Of a stretch of DNA of 64,000 nucleotides, positions 18,626 through 28,428 are shown in pieces; positions within the stretch are counted from its first letter, which is position 1, and each line of letters opens with the position of its first letter. The translations under genes were made by a program, and so were the position numbers. This DNA comes from Sphingomonas parapaucimobilis NBRC 15100 (GTDB taxonomy: Bacteria > Pseudomonadota > Alphaproteobacteria > Sphingomonadales > Sphingomonadaceae): positions 1 through 64,000 of the forward strand of contig NZ_BBPI01000064.1 in NCBI RefSeq assembly GCF_000787715.1. Reading direction: 5' to 3'. Under the pieces are notes generated by a model. It searched no databases. It saw nothing but the letters and a program-made list of their open reading frames with translations, and was not told where the DNA came from.

Positions 18626-20389
18626 ATGGATCGTCATTCCATGGTGCGTCCCCTTCCTCCTTTCGTCCTGCTCGACGACGCCCGTGACGGGGGAGCGGCG
18701 GCGCGTCTCTATGCGCGGCCGGTCGGCATCGTCACCGCGCACCGGGCGGAGGAGGTTCGGGCGGCACTCGACGCCTTGCGCACGGCGCGGGCAAAGGGCC
18801 TCGAGGCGGTCGGCTATCTGGCCTATGAGGCGGGCGTGGCGTTCGAGTCCGGCGTGCCGCCTCGCGCGATCGGCGGTCCGCTTCTTTGGTTCGGCCTGTT
18901 CGAGGGATATGAGGCCGTCACGCCGGAGTCGCTGCTTCCCGATCCCGCAGGGGGCTGGATCGGCGAGATGGTGCCCGAACTGGACGCCGCGCGCCATGCC
19001 GAGCAGTTCGCCGCCGTCCAGGCGCTGATCGCGGCGGGCGACCTGTATCAGGTGAACCAGACCTTCCGTGCGACCGCCCCCGTGCTCGGCGATCCGCTGG
19101 CGCTGTATGCGGGCCTGCGTGCCCGGTCGCGGGCGGGCTGGGGCGCGGTGGTGGCGACCGGCGAGGCGACGATCCTGTCGCTGTCCCCCGAACTCTTCTT
19201 CGCGCTCGAAGGGGGCAGGCTGACCGCCCGGCCGATGAAGGGCACCGCACGGCGCGAGGACGATCCCGCCGCCGATGCGCGCGCGGCGCAAGGCTTGCGC
19301 GACGATCCCAAGCAGCGCGCCGAAAATCTGATGATCGTCGACCTGATGCGCAACGACCTGTCGCGGGTCGCGCGGGCGGGCAGCGTCGCCGTGCCCGAGC
19401 TGTTCGCGGTCGAACCCTATCCGACGGTGCATCAGATGGTGTCGACCGTCACCGCCGATCTGGCCGAGGGGCGTGACGCGCTGGACGTGCTGGCGGCGCT
19501 CTTTCCCTGCGGCTCGATCACCGGCGCGCCCAAGATCCGCGCGATGCAGGCGATCGCCGAGGTCGAGGATTCGCCACGCGGCCTTTATACCGGCGCGATC
19601 GGGCGGTTGGACGCGAATGGCGACGCGATGTTCAACGTCGCGATCCGCACCCTGGTCTGGCCCGAGGGCGAAACCCGCGCGACGCTGGGCATCGGCTCCG
19701 GCGTCGTCGCCGACTCGGTGGCGGCGGCTGAATGGGACGAGTGTCTGGCCAAGGCCGCGTTCCTGGCCGGGGGGCGACCCGATTTCGACCTGATCGAGAC
19801 CATGGCCTTCGATCCCATCGAGGGCATCCAGCATCTCGAGGTGCATCTGGCGCGGATGAAGGCGAGCGCCATCGCGCTGGGCTTCACGTTTAATCGGCAT
19901 GATGCGCGCAACGAACTGCAGGCGGCGACCTTCCGCCTGCGCGATGCCCGGCGCATCCGGTTGCTGCTGGCGCGGAGCGGCGCTTTGGTGGTCGAGGTCG
20001 GCCCCGCGCCCGCCCGCTTCGATGGCGTCATGCCGGTGCGGGTCGTGCCGCTGCCCGTCTCGCCGTGCGACCTGCGATTGCGGCACAAGACCAGCGCGCG
20101 CGGCTTCTACGACACGGCGCGGGCGGCGGCGGGGACCGGCGAAGTGGTGTTCGAGACCCCCGACGGCCTGTTGACCGAGGGCAGCTATACCTCGCTGTTC
20201 GTGCCGCGCGGCGATGTGCTGGTGACGCCGCCGCTGTCGCTCGGGCTGCTGCCCGGCGTGCTGCGCGCGCATCTGATCGAGGCGGGCCGCGCAATCGAGG
20301 GCACGCTCACCCGCGCCGACCTGCAAGACGGATTCTTGCTTGGCAATGCGCTTCGCGGATTGTTTCGTGCGGAGATGGTTGCGGATTGA
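18626..20389 (+). CDS. pabB: Aminodeoxychorismate synthase component I fused to aminodeoxychorismate lyase (PabB-PabC)
   Basis: Makes 4-aminobenzoate for folate. 587 aa. N-terminal chorismate-binding domain with DLYQVNQTFR, MKGTARR, ENLMIVDLMRNDLSR and GSITGAPKIRAMQ. From about residue 390 a class IV aminotransferase-fold (PabC) domain begins at LIETMAFDP, with the PLP lysine in LRHKTSARGFYD and the signature ETPDGLLTEGSYTS. The glutaminase PabA is not in the window. Start chosen at 18626 (AGGCGA upstream); 18605 and 18641 are in-frame alternatives. Confidence 0.94.
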   Translation: MDRHSMVRPLPPFVLLDDARDGGAAARLYARPVGIVTAHRAEEVRAALDALRTARAKGLEAVGYLAYEAGVAFESGVPPRAIGGPLLWFGLFEGYEAVTPESLLPDPAGGWIGEMVPELDAARHAEQFAAVQALIAAGDLYQVNQTFRATAPVLGDPLALYAGLRARSRAGWGAVVATGEATILSLSPELFFALEGGRLTARPMKGTARREDDPAADARAAQGLRDDPKQRAENLMIVDLMRNDLSRVARAGSVAVPELFAVEPYPTVHQMVSTVTADLAEGRDALDVLAALFPCGSITGAPKIRAMQAIAEVEDSPRGLYTGAIGRLDANGDAMFNVAIRTLVWPEGETRATLGIGSGVVADSVAAAEWDECLAKAAFLAGGRPDFDLIETMAFDPIEGIQHLEVHLARMKASAIALGFTFNRHDARNELQAATFRLRDARRIRLLLARSGALVVEVGPAPARFDGVMPVRVVPLPVSPCDLRLRHKTSARGFYDTARAAAGTGEVVFETPDGLLTEGSYTSLFVPRGDVLVTPPLSLGLLPGVLRAHLIEAGRAIEGTLTRADLQDGFLLGNALRGLFRAEMVAD

Positions 20390-21643
<1,254 letters not shown>

Positions 21644-21664
21644 TTTGCCGCTCAAGCGGTCGCG

Positions 21665-21708
21665 AAAGCCAGTCAGTCCGGCCAAGATGCCGGATTGGCT
21701 GGCTTTTT
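21665..21708 (+). terminator. Rho-independent terminator of aatA
   Basis: An 18-bp stem AAAGCCAGTCAGTCCGGC / GCCGGATTGGCTGGCTTT (two G-T wobbles) with loop CAAGAT, continuing into TTTTT. It starts about 20 bases after the aatA stop. Confidence 0.92.
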
Positions 21709-21714
21709 CATGGG

Positions 21715-21733
21715 TCTATATGCGGTGCAGCAA
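21715..21733 (+). promoter_or_regulatory. Third copy of the phasin operator element
   Basis: CTATATGCGGTGCAGCAA matches the distal phasin arm at 1110-1128 except for one missing base and one change; TGCGGTGCAGCAA is identical over 13 bases. It is single here, not an inverted pair. The nearest downstream gene is the small membrane protein at 21888. Suggests control by the same (PhaR-like) regulator. Confidence 0.5.
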
Positions 21734-21887
21734 TAAGGCTTAACTGTGGCATGAACGACACGTCCACGTGCCGTTAATGCAGCGTTTCTATAAACGCCAT
21801 TGTCGGAACGGCGCCGATCGACCAGATGGCGCCCGGATGATCGCTCGCCCCACCGGGGAGTGACCCGCTAAGACAGGTGAAGTGACG

Positions 21888-22025
21888 ATGCGTGCCCTCC
21901 TCAAGTCCAGTTTCGTGTGGCAGTTCGCCGGCGGATTTGCGCTGGGAGCCTTGGGTCTCGTGGTCCTTCACCCCGCCGAAGCGCCCAGCCGTTACGGTTC
22001 GGCGCCGGTTGAGGCGGTTCGCTAA
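21888..22025 (+). CDS. Small single-pass membrane protein, 45 aa
   Basis: ATG at 21888 with AGGTGA seven bases upstream. A basic N-terminus (MRALLKS), one hydrophobic helix (about residues 9-27, WQFAGGFALGALGLVVLHP) and a short polar tail ending VEAVR. No family recognised. Third-base G/C preference fits a real gene. The phasin-like operator element about 155 bases upstream and a clean terminator before that mark it as its own transcription unit. Confidence 0.6.
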   Translation: MRALLKSSFVWQFAGGFALGALGLVVLHPAEAPSRYGSAPVEAVR

Positions 22026-22050
22026 GGGGCTTCTTGGCGGGATGATTCCC

Positions 22051-22193
22051 GTGGCCTTCGACTTCGCTCAGGCGGAACGGAGGTGGGGAAAGGCTTAATT
22101 ACACCACCGCCGTTCAGGCTGAGCCCTTCGGCTGGCTGGCAAGCCAGCCGCTCAGGATAAACTTCGACGCAGCGCGTCGAAGTCGAAGCCCAC
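22051..22193. repeat. Family C repeat (copy 3) with inserted nested hairpins
   Basis: Left arm CTTCGACTTCGCTCAGGCGG; the right arm, instead of running straight on, is interrupted after GGCTGAGC by about 55 bases: a 7-bp hairpin GGCTGGC/GCCAGCC closed by GAGC/GCTC, then a perfect 9-bp hairpin CTTCGACGC/GCGTCGAAG, before GAAGTCGAAGCCCAC resumes. Sits between the small membrane protein and msrA. Confidence 0.75.
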
Positions 22194-22244
22194 GCTTCAC
22201 CGCCTGCCCCTAGCCGAACCTCAAAAACACCCCATATCCCGGCG

Positions 22245-22910
22245 ATGCGCAATATCCTCTGCATCGCCCTGGTCGCGACCGCATTCGGAGCGGTCGCCCT
22301 GTCCTCGCTCCCCGCCAGCGCGGAACGCGCCGTGCCGCTCCCCAAGGCAGCGGTCGACGTGCCCGCGTCGCCGCGCCCGCAGGTGGCTGTGCTCGCGGGC
22401 GGCTGTTTCTGGGGCATGGAGGCGGTGTTCGAGCGGGTGAAGGGCGTGCGTTCGGTGACGGCGGGCTATGCAGGTGGCCGCCGCGAGGATGCAAACTATT
22501 CCGCCGTCTCGACCGAGCGGACCGGCCATGCCGAGGCGATCCGCATCACCTATGACCCGCGCCAAGTCTCCTACGCCACGCTGCTGCGCGTCTATTTCGC
22601 GATCGCGCATGATCCGACCCAGGTCGGTGGCCAAGGCCCTGATCGCGGTCCCAGCTATCGCTCGGCGATCTTCGCCCAGTCGCCCGAACAGGCGAAGGTC
22701 GCGCGCGACTATATCGCCCAGCTGACCCGCGCCCATGCCTTCGCCAAGCCAATCACGACCCGGATCGAGCAGGGCGGCTTCTTCCCGGCCGAGGCCGAGC
22801 ATCAGAATTTCTACGACCGCAACCCGACCTATCCGTACATTGTCCGCTGGGACAAACCCAAGGTCGCTGGCTTCCGCGCTGGCTTCCCGGACCTCGCGCG
22901 GGCGGGGTGA
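22245..22910 (+). CDS. msrA: Periplasmic peptide-methionine (S)-S-oxide reductase MsrA
   Basis: Repairs methionine-S-sulfoxide in exported proteins. 221 aa. A signal peptide ends near residue 26 (SSLPASA). The catalytic motif GGCFWGME has Cys54; YAGGRREDANYSAVST and HAEAIRITYD are standard MsrA segments. No C-terminal resolving Cys is seen. Usual cytoplasmic MsrA lacks the leader; no msrB or redox partner is adjacent. Confidence 0.93.
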   Translation: MRNILCIALVATAFGAVALSSLPASAERAVPLPKAAVDVPASPRPQVAVLAGGCFWGMEAVFERVKGVRSVTAGYAGGRREDANYSAVSTERTGHAEAIRITYDPRQVSYATLLRVYFAIAHDPTQVGGQGPDRGPSYRSAIFAQSPEQAKVARDYIAQLTRAHAFAKPITTRIEQGGFFPAEAEHQNFYDRNPTYPYIVRWDKPKVAGFRAGFPDLARAG

Positions 22911-22920
22911 GCTCCCCAAT

Positions 22921-23046
22921 TCCTCCCCCGCACGGGGAGGGGGACCATCCGCAGGATGGTGGAGGGGGATCGCCTCAAGGGGTGTCCGTTGTGGAAGCCC
23001 CCCTCCGTCAGCGCTTCGCGCTGCCACCTCCCCGTACCGGGGAGGA
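22921..23046. repeat. Intergenic repeat, family D (copy 1), ~126 bp
   Basis: Terminal inverted repeats (TCCTCCCC...GGGGAGGA type), internal hairpins ACCATCCGCAGGATGGT and CAGCGCTTCGCGCTG, and the segment CCCCCTCCGTCAGC. Colinear with 25976-26102 over its full length. Sits between convergent msrA and the ABC ATPase gene. Confidence 0.8.
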
Positions 23047-23053
23047 GTAATCC

Positions 23054-23986
23054 TCAGACGCTCACGCTCCGCGTCAGCGACAGGAACACGTCTTCCAGAT
23101 CGGCTTCCTTGGTCGAGACGTCGACGATACCATACCCGTCCGCCTGCACCGCCGCGAGCACCTGGCCCGCATTCACCTTGTCCTTGGCATAGGTGATTTC
23201 CAGCGTGCGGCTGCCCTTCAGGACGATCTTGCCGAAGCTGGCATGGTCGGGCACCGCGGCCACGTCGCGGTCCACCGTCACCGCGACGATCTTTTCCTGC
23301 GCCTTGCCGACCAGTTCGCGGGTCGGTTCGTTGGCGACCAGGCGACCATGGTTGATGATCGCGATCCGGTCGCACAGCTCCTCGGCCTCTTCCAGATAGT
23401 GGGTGGTCAGCACCACCGTCACGCCCTGATCGTTGAGCGAGCGAACATAGGCCCAGAGCTGCTGGCGAAGCTCGATATCCACGCCCGCCGTCGGCTCGTC
23501 GAGCACCAGCACGGGCGGCGAATGGACCATCGCCTTGGCGACCATCAGGCGGCGCTTCATGCCGCCCGACAGGGTGCGCGAATAGGCGTTCGCCTTGTCC
23601 TCCAGATGCACCGCGCGCAGCAGTTCCATCGAGCGGCGCTGCGCCTCGGGCACGCCGTACAGCCCGCCCTGGATTTCCAGCGTCTCCAGCGGCGTGAAGA
23701 AGGGGTCGAACAGGATCTCCTGGTTGACGATGCCGATCGACGCCTTGGCGTTGCGCGGATGCTGGTCGATGTCGAAGCCCCAGATCGACGCCGACCCTTC
23801 GGTCTTCATCACCAGCCCGGCCAGGATGTTGATGAGCGTCGATTTCCCTGCGCCGTTCGGCCCCAGCAGCCCGAAGATCTGGCCCCTCGGCACGTCGAAG
23901 CTGACCCCGTCGAGCGCGCGCTTGCCGCCCTGATAGGTCTTGGCGATGCCCTGGATCGAAATGGCGGCTTCTGTGCTGGCGGTCAT
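23054..23986 (-). CDS. ABC transporter ATP-binding protein (ABC-2 / drug-exporter type)
   Basis: 310 aa from ATG 23986. Walker A GPNGAGKST, Q-loop, signature LSGGMKRR, Walker B VLVLDEPTAG and H-loop TTHYLEEAEE, followed by the ~80-residue C-terminal domain of the multidrug/ABC-2 (CcmA/DrrA-like) class. No permease gene adjoins it, as the neighbours are msrA and a zinc-finger gene, so its partner must be elsewhere or upstream of no visible gene. The cargo is unknown. Confidence 0.93.
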   Translation of the reverse strand: MTASTEAAISIQGIAKTYQGGKRALDGVSFDVPRGQIFGLLGPNGAGKSTLINILAGLVMKTEGSASIWGFDIDQHPRNAKASIGIVNQEILFDPFFTPLETLEIQGGLYGVPEAQRRSMELLRAVHLEDKANAYSRTLSGGMKRRLMVAKAMVHSPPVLVLDEPTAGVDIELRQQLWAYVRSLNDQGVTVVLTTHYLEEAEELCDRIAIINHGRLVANEPTRELVGKAQEKIVAVTVDRDVAAVPDHASFGKIVLKGSRTLEITYAKDKVNAGQVLAAVQADGYGIVDVSTKEADLEDVFLSLTRSVSV

Positions 23987-24084
23987 GGGCGTAGCGATAG
24001 GCCCGTGCGCGGGACAGGCCAAGCCGGTTTTGCCGCTCTTTGGGTAATTGCACGCGAGGCCACGCCTTGCTATCGCGCGAGCCT

Positions 24085-24318
24085 ATGTTGCCGCCGCCCG
24101 AAACCACCCGCGTCACCCAGACCCGCGTCGCTTGCGACGGTGCCACCGACATTCCCGGCGGCGCTGCGCTCGGCCATCCGCGCGTGTGGTTGCAGATCGA
24201 CGAGACCGGCTATGTCGATTGCGGATACTGCGATCGCCGTTTCGTGCTGATCGGCGGTCCGGCGGATGGGGCGGACCAAGCGCAGCTTCCCGATCATGGG
24301 GATGGCGCCGGGCGCTAA
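24085..24318 (+). CDS. Zinc-finger (zf-CHCC, NDUFS6-like) protein
   Basis: 77 aa. Cys-His-Cys-Cys pattern: RVACDG, then a His in [10 protein letters not shown] and CGYC in [13 protein letters not shown]. This matches the small alphaproteobacterial relatives of the NDUFS6 complex I subunit; a role in complex I or as a stand-alone zinc protein is inferred from that family. Divergent from the ABC ATPase. Confidence 0.85.
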   Translation: MLPPPETTRVTQTRVACDGATDIPGGAALGHPRVWLQIDETGYVDCGYCDRRFVLIGGPADGADQAQLPDHGDGAGR

Positions 24319-24342
24319 ACCCCAACGCGAATGAGACTCGCG

Positions 24343-24478
24343 CCCCTCCCGCAAGCGGGAGGGGATGGGGGAGGGAAAGCCACGGGCGTTGGTCTCGGTG
24401 AGACTCCGTGCCCTCCCCAAACCCCTCCCGCCTGCGGGAGGGGCTCAAGAAGAGGGAACCCCGCCTGCGGGAGGGGAG
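24343..24478. repeat. Family A repeats (copies 2 and 3, tandem)
   Basis: Copy 2 (24343-24390) has CCCTCCCGCAAGCGGGAGGG followed by GATGGGGGAGGGAAAGCCAC. Copy 3 (about 24420-24478) is a shorter doubled GCGGGAGGGG version. They fill most of the 219-base gap between the zinc-finger gene and tldD; no promoter was recognised. Confidence 0.7.
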
Positions 24479-24537
24479 AAGAAGGGGTAGCACGGCTTGG
24501 AGTTTCAAACCTCGGCCGGGCATCCTATATCCCCAAG

Positions 24538-25968
24538 ATGACCGCCACCGACCCCCGCTCGTTCCTGTACCGCGACACGCTGGACCCGGACGCGGCGTTG
24601 CGCCTCACCGCCAGCGCCCTGTCGCGGGCGGACGATGGCGAACTCTATCTGCAATATAAGCGGTCGGAGGCATTCGGCTTCGACGACGGGCGGCTGAAGA
24701 CGGCCAGCTACGACACCCATTCCGGCTTCGGCCTGCGCGCGGTGTCGGGCGAGATGACGGCCTTTGCCCACGCCAACGAGCTGTCCGAGGCCGCGATCCA
24801 GCGCGCCGCACAAACCATGGCGCTGATCGACCCGGCGAAGGGTGCCGCCGCGCCTCCGCCGCAGGGGACCAACCGACACCTCTACACCGCGACCGATCCG
24901 CTCGACCTGATCCCGTTCGCCGAGAAGGTGACGCTCTGCCAGACGATCGACGCCGCCGCCCGCGCGCGTGACCCGCGCGTCGTGCAGGTGTCGGTCGGCC
25001 TGTCTGGCAGCTGGAGCGTGGTCGAGATCGTCCGCGCCGACGGCTTCGTCGCCACCGATGTCCGCCCGCTCGTGCGGCTGAACATATCGGTCGTCGTCGA
25101 GCAGAATGGGCGGCGCGAGACGGGCAGCTTCGGTATCGGCGGGCGCTATCTCTATGACCGTCTCGTCGCGCGCGAGACCTGGGAGCGGGGCATCGACGTC
25201 GCGCTGAACCAGGCGCTGGTCAATCTCGACTCAGTTGCCGCGCCTGCGGGCGAGATGACCGTGCTGCTCGGGCCGGGCTGGCCCGGCGTGCTGCTGCACG
25301 AGGCGATCGGGCACGGGCTGGAGGGCGACTTCAACCGCAAGGGCACCTCGGCCTTTTCGGGCCGCATCGGCGAGCGGGTCGCCGCGCCCGGCGTCACCGT
25401 GGTCGATGACGGGAGCCTCGCCGACCGGCGCGGCTCGCTGTCGATCGATGACGAGGGCACGCCGACGCGCGAGGTCGTGCTGATCGAGGACGGTATCCTC
25501 AAGGGCTATATGCAGGACCGGCTCAACGCCCGGCTGATGGGCGTCGCGCCGACCGGCAATGGCCGTCGTGAGAGCTTCGCCCATGCGCCGATGCCGCGCA
25601 TGACCAACACCTTCATGAAGGGCGGGCAGGACGATCCCGCCGAGCTGTTGTCGCGCGTCAAGAACGGCATCTTCGCCAAGTCGTTCGGCGGCGGGCAGGT
25701 CGATATCGTGTCGGGCAAGTTCGTCTTCTCCTGCACCGAGGCGTACCGGATCGAGAACGGCAAGCTGGGCGCGCCGATCAAGGGCGCGACGCTGATCGGT
25801 GACGGGCCGAGCGTGCTGACCCGGGTGAAGGGCATCGGCAACGACTTTGCGCTGGACGAGGGCGTCGGCGTCTGCGGCAAGGGCGGGCAGAGCGTGCCCG
25901 CCGGGGTCGGCCAGCCGACGCTGCTGGTCGAGGGGCTGACCGTCGGCGGGACGGCGCTGGCGGCGTAA
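24538..25968 (+). CDS. tldD: Metalloprotease TldD
   Basis: 476 aa. TldD/TldE form a heterodimeric zinc protease that trims peptides such as microcin B17 and CcdA. Zinc motif HEAIGHGLEGDF at residues 254-265 (HExxxH). C-terminal signature GVGVCGKGGQSVPAGVGQPT intact. No tldE/pmbA partner lies next to it here. Start ATG 24538. Confidence 0.95.
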   Translation: MTATDPRSFLYRDTLDPDAALRLTASALSRADDGELYLQYKRSEAFGFDDGRLKTASYDTHSGFGLRAVSGEMTAFAHANELSEAAIQRAAQTMALIDPAKGAAAPPPQGTNRHLYTATDPLDLIPFAEKVTLCQTIDAAARARDPRVVQVSVGLSGSWSVVEIVRADGFVATDVRPLVRLNISVVVEQNGRRETGSFGIGGRYLYDRLVARETWERGIDVALNQALVNLDSVAAPAGEMTVLLGPGWPGVLLHEAIGHGLEGDFNRKGTSAFSGRIGERVAAPGVTVVDDGSLADRRGSLSIDDEGTPTREVVLIEDGILKGYMQDRLNARLMGVAPTGNGRRESFAHAPMPRMTNTFMKGGQDDPAELLSRVKNGIFAKSFGGGQVDIVSGKFVFSCTEAYRIENGKLGAPIKGATLIGDGPSVLTRVKGIGNDFALDEGVGVCGKGGQSVPAGVGQPTLLVEGLTVGGTALAA

Positions 25969-25975
25969 CTTAAAG

Positions 25976-26102
25976 TCCTCCCCTGTAAGGGGAGGGGGAC
26001 CGCCGCGAAGCGGTGGTGGAGGGGGCGTGCCGCGAGGGCTGTCCTTGGGGAAGTCCCCCTCCGTCAGCACTGCGTGCTGCCACCTCCCCTTGCAGGGGAG
26101 GA
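25976..26102. repeat. Intergenic repeat, family D (copy 2), ~127 bp
   Basis: Same architecture as 22921-23046: TCCTCCCC terminal repeats, internal hairpin ACCGCCGCGAAGCGGTGGT in place of the ACCATCC hairpin (compensated stem change), and CAGCACTGCGTGCTG. Immediately precedes the nitrogen-control region of glnK. Confidence 0.8.
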
Positions 26103-26107
26103 TTGAA

Positions 26108-26154
26108 TGCCCAAAAATCGGGCAGATCAGACCGAATGCCTAAAAATTGATGCA
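26108..26154 (+). promoter_or_regulatory. Candidate NtrC enhancer sites for glnK-amtB
   Basis: TGCCCAAAAATCGGGCA (26108-26124) is a 17-bp palindrome of the TGC-N11-GCA type used by NtrC. A weaker copy TGCCTAAAAATTGATGCA lies at 26137-26154, 29 bases on. They are about 70-115 bases upstream of the sigma-54 promoter, a normal enhancer distance. NtrC binding is inferred. Confidence 0.55.
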
Positions 26155-26219
26155 GGTCGGTGCGCCATTCCTACCGCACCGCACCATACCGATCCCGTAA
26201 AAGTAACAAAAACGTAAAC

Positions 26220-26235
26220 TGGCACGCCCCTTGCG
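26220..26235 (+). promoter_or_regulatory. Sigma-54 (RpoN) promoter of glnK-amtB
   Basis: TGGCACGCCCCTTGCG fits the -24/-12 consensus TGGCAC-N5-TTGC with correct spacing. It is about 33 bases before the glnK start codon. Confidence 0.88.
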
Positions 26236-26253
26236 AAGTGGTCCCTCGGGTAA

Positions 26254-26607
<354 letters not shown>

Positions 26608-26623
26608 GCAAGGGGGGATTTCG

Positions 26624-27991
26624 ATGAAGCATGTCACCAAATTGGCGAGCGGTGCGGCGGGCCTCGGCCTGACTCTGTTCGCCGCGCTGCCCGCCTGGGC
26701 GCAGGACGCCGCCGCGCTCCAGTCGCCTGCCACCGCCGCGCCCGCCGCGACGGTGAACAAGGGCGACACCGCCTGGATGCTCACCTCGACCGTGCTGGTC
26801 ATGATGATGATCCTGCCGGGCCTGGCGCTGTTCTATGGCGGTCTGACCCGCGCGAAGAACATGCTGTCCACCATGACGCAGATCGGCGCGGCCGCGTGCC
26901 TCGCTATGCTGATCTGGGTGATGTACGGCTATAGCCTGGCCTTCGGTCCGGACGTGTCGGGGGGCGCGTCTAACTTCATCGCCGGGCTGGGCAAGGCGTT
27001 CCTGAAGGGCGTCACGCCCGCCAGCCAGGCGGCGACCTTCACGGCGGGCGTCGAGATTCCTGAATATGTCTTCATCTGTTTCCAGATGACCTTCGCCGCG
27101 ATCACCGCCGCGCTGGTGCTGGGATCGGTGGTCGAGCGGATGAAGTTTTCGGCCGTGATGGCGTTCGTCGCCGTCTGGCTGACCATCGTCTACTTCCCGA
27201 TCGCACATATGGTGTGGGCGTCCTCGGGCCTGTTCTTCAAGGCGGGGGCGCTCGACTTCGCAGGGGGCACCGTGGTGCATATCAACGCCGGTGTCTCGGC
27301 GCTGGTCGCCTCGCTGATCCTGGGCAAGCGCATGGGTTATCCGACCACGCCGATGCCGCCGCACTCGCTGACGCTGACCGGGGTCGGCACGGGTCTCCTC
27401 TGGGTGGGCTGGTTCGGGTTCAACGCCGGTTCCGCGCTGGAGGCCAATGGCTCGGCGGGTCTGGCGATGATCAACACCTTCGTCGCGACGGCCTCGGGCG
27501 GTCTGTTCTGGATGCTCGCCGAGCGTCTGGCGGGCCACAAGGGTTCGGCGCTGGGCTTCTGCTCGGGCATCGTCGCCGGTCTGGTCGCGGTCACTCCGGC
27601 GGCGGGCAATTCGGGTCCGTTCGGCGCGATCGTGCTGGGCGCCATCGCCAGCGTGGTCTGCTTCTATGCGGTGTCGGTCCTCAAGCCCAAGCTCGGCTAT
27701 GACGATGCGCTCGACGCCTTCGGTGTCCATGGCATCGGCGGCATGATCGGCGCGATCGGCACGGCGGTGGTCTATGCCCCCTCGCTGGGCGGGCCGGGTG
27801 CGGCGGATTACGCCATGGGCCAGAAGCTGCTGGTCCAGCTCGGCGCGGTCGCCACGACCATCGTCTGGGCCACCATCGGCACCGTCATCGCCATGTATGT
27901 CGCCAAGGCGATCACCGGCCTGCGCGTCTCGAAGGAAGTCGAGCAGGAAGGCCTCGACCTCGGCGAGCACGGCGAGCGCGCCTATAACTGA
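26624..27991 (+). CDS. amtB: Ammonium transporter AmtB
   Basis: 455 aa with a cleavable signal peptide (LTLFAALPAWAQ), a linker and eleven membrane helices. Pore motifs FYGGLTRAKN, the twin-His region VVHINAG and DAFGVHGIGG are intact. Forms trimers in the inner membrane blocked by GlnK. SD AAGGGGGG precedes the ATG; the operon ends with a strong terminator. Confidence 0.97.
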   Translation: MKHVTKLASGAAGLGLTLFAALPAWAQDAAALQSPATAAPAATVNKGDTAWMLTSTVLVMMMILPGLALFYGGLTRAKNMLSTMTQIGAAACLAMLIWVMYGYSLAFGPDVSGGASNFIAGLGKAFLKGVTPASQAATFTAGVEIPEYVFICFQMTFAAITAALVLGSVVERMKFSAVMAFVAVWLTIVYFPIAHMVWASSGLFFKAGALDFAGGTVVHINAGVSALVASLILGKRMGYPTTPMPPHSLTLTGVGTGLLWVGWFGFNAGSALEANGSAGLAMINTFVATASGGLFWMLAERLAGHKGSALGFCSGIVAGLVAVTPAAGNSGPFGAIVLGAIASVVCFYAVSVLKPKLGYDDALDAFGVHGIGGMIGAIGTAVVYAPSLGGPGAADYAMGQKLLVQLGAVATTIVWATIGTVIAMYVAKAITGLRVSKEVEQEGLDLGEHGERAYN

Positions 27992-28050
27992 TCGGGAGCG
28001 GGGGCACGCAGAACCCCCGCACCCCACGACGTTCCTCCTGCGGACGACCT

Positions 28051-28083
28051 AAGCCCGGTGCGGCAACGCACCGGGCCTTTTTT
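28051..28083 (+). terminator. Rho-independent terminator of glnK-amtB
   Basis: Perfect GC-rich stem AGCCCGGTGCG / CGCACCGGGC with loop GCAA followed by TTTTTT. Confidence 0.93.
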
Positions 28084-28140
28084 GCGTGTGGGGAGGGAGG
28101 AATTCCCGACCTGCGTTCAGCGGGAGATGAAACCCAACCT

Positions 28141-28227
28141 CCGTTCGCACTGAGCGAAGTCGAAGTGCACGGGACTCGCTCGCCGATAGGGTGGGGCGTG
28201 GCCTTCGACTTCGCTCAGGCTGAACGG
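28141..28227. repeat. Family C repeat (copy 4, arms in reverse order)
   Basis: Here the arm CCGTTCGCACTGAGCGAAGT comes first and TTCGACTTCGCTCAGGCTGA second, so the ends rather than the middles are complementary-facing compared with copies 1-3. The first arm carries the GCACTGAG / AAGTGCAC variant shared only with copy 5. Confidence 0.75.
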
Positions 28228-28298
28228 CGGTGGAGGAAGGGTCGGAGTATAGGGGAGGCGCGCCGTCCCATAGCGCATGATGAGATCGGCTTGATCCA

Positions 28299-28397
28299 CC
28301 CCTCCCCTTCAGGGGAGGGGCCGGGGGTGGGGCGTTTCCGCAAACACCGGGCCCGTGGCGAAGCTCCACCCCAACCCCTCCCCTGAAGAGGAGGGGC
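28299..28397. repeat. Family B repeat (copy 2)
   Basis: CCCTCCCCTTCAGGGGAGGG followed by GCCGGGGGTGGGGCG and closing with CCACCCCAACCCCTCCCCTG. Matches the outer parts of 10068-10227 in inverted orientation, but without the inserted three-way junction. With copy C4 it fills most of the 437-base gap between amtB and the EF-hand gene; no gene is seen there. Confidence 0.75.
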
Positions 28398-28428
28398 TAG
28401 GCTCGGTTCGATCCCATGTCATCATGCT

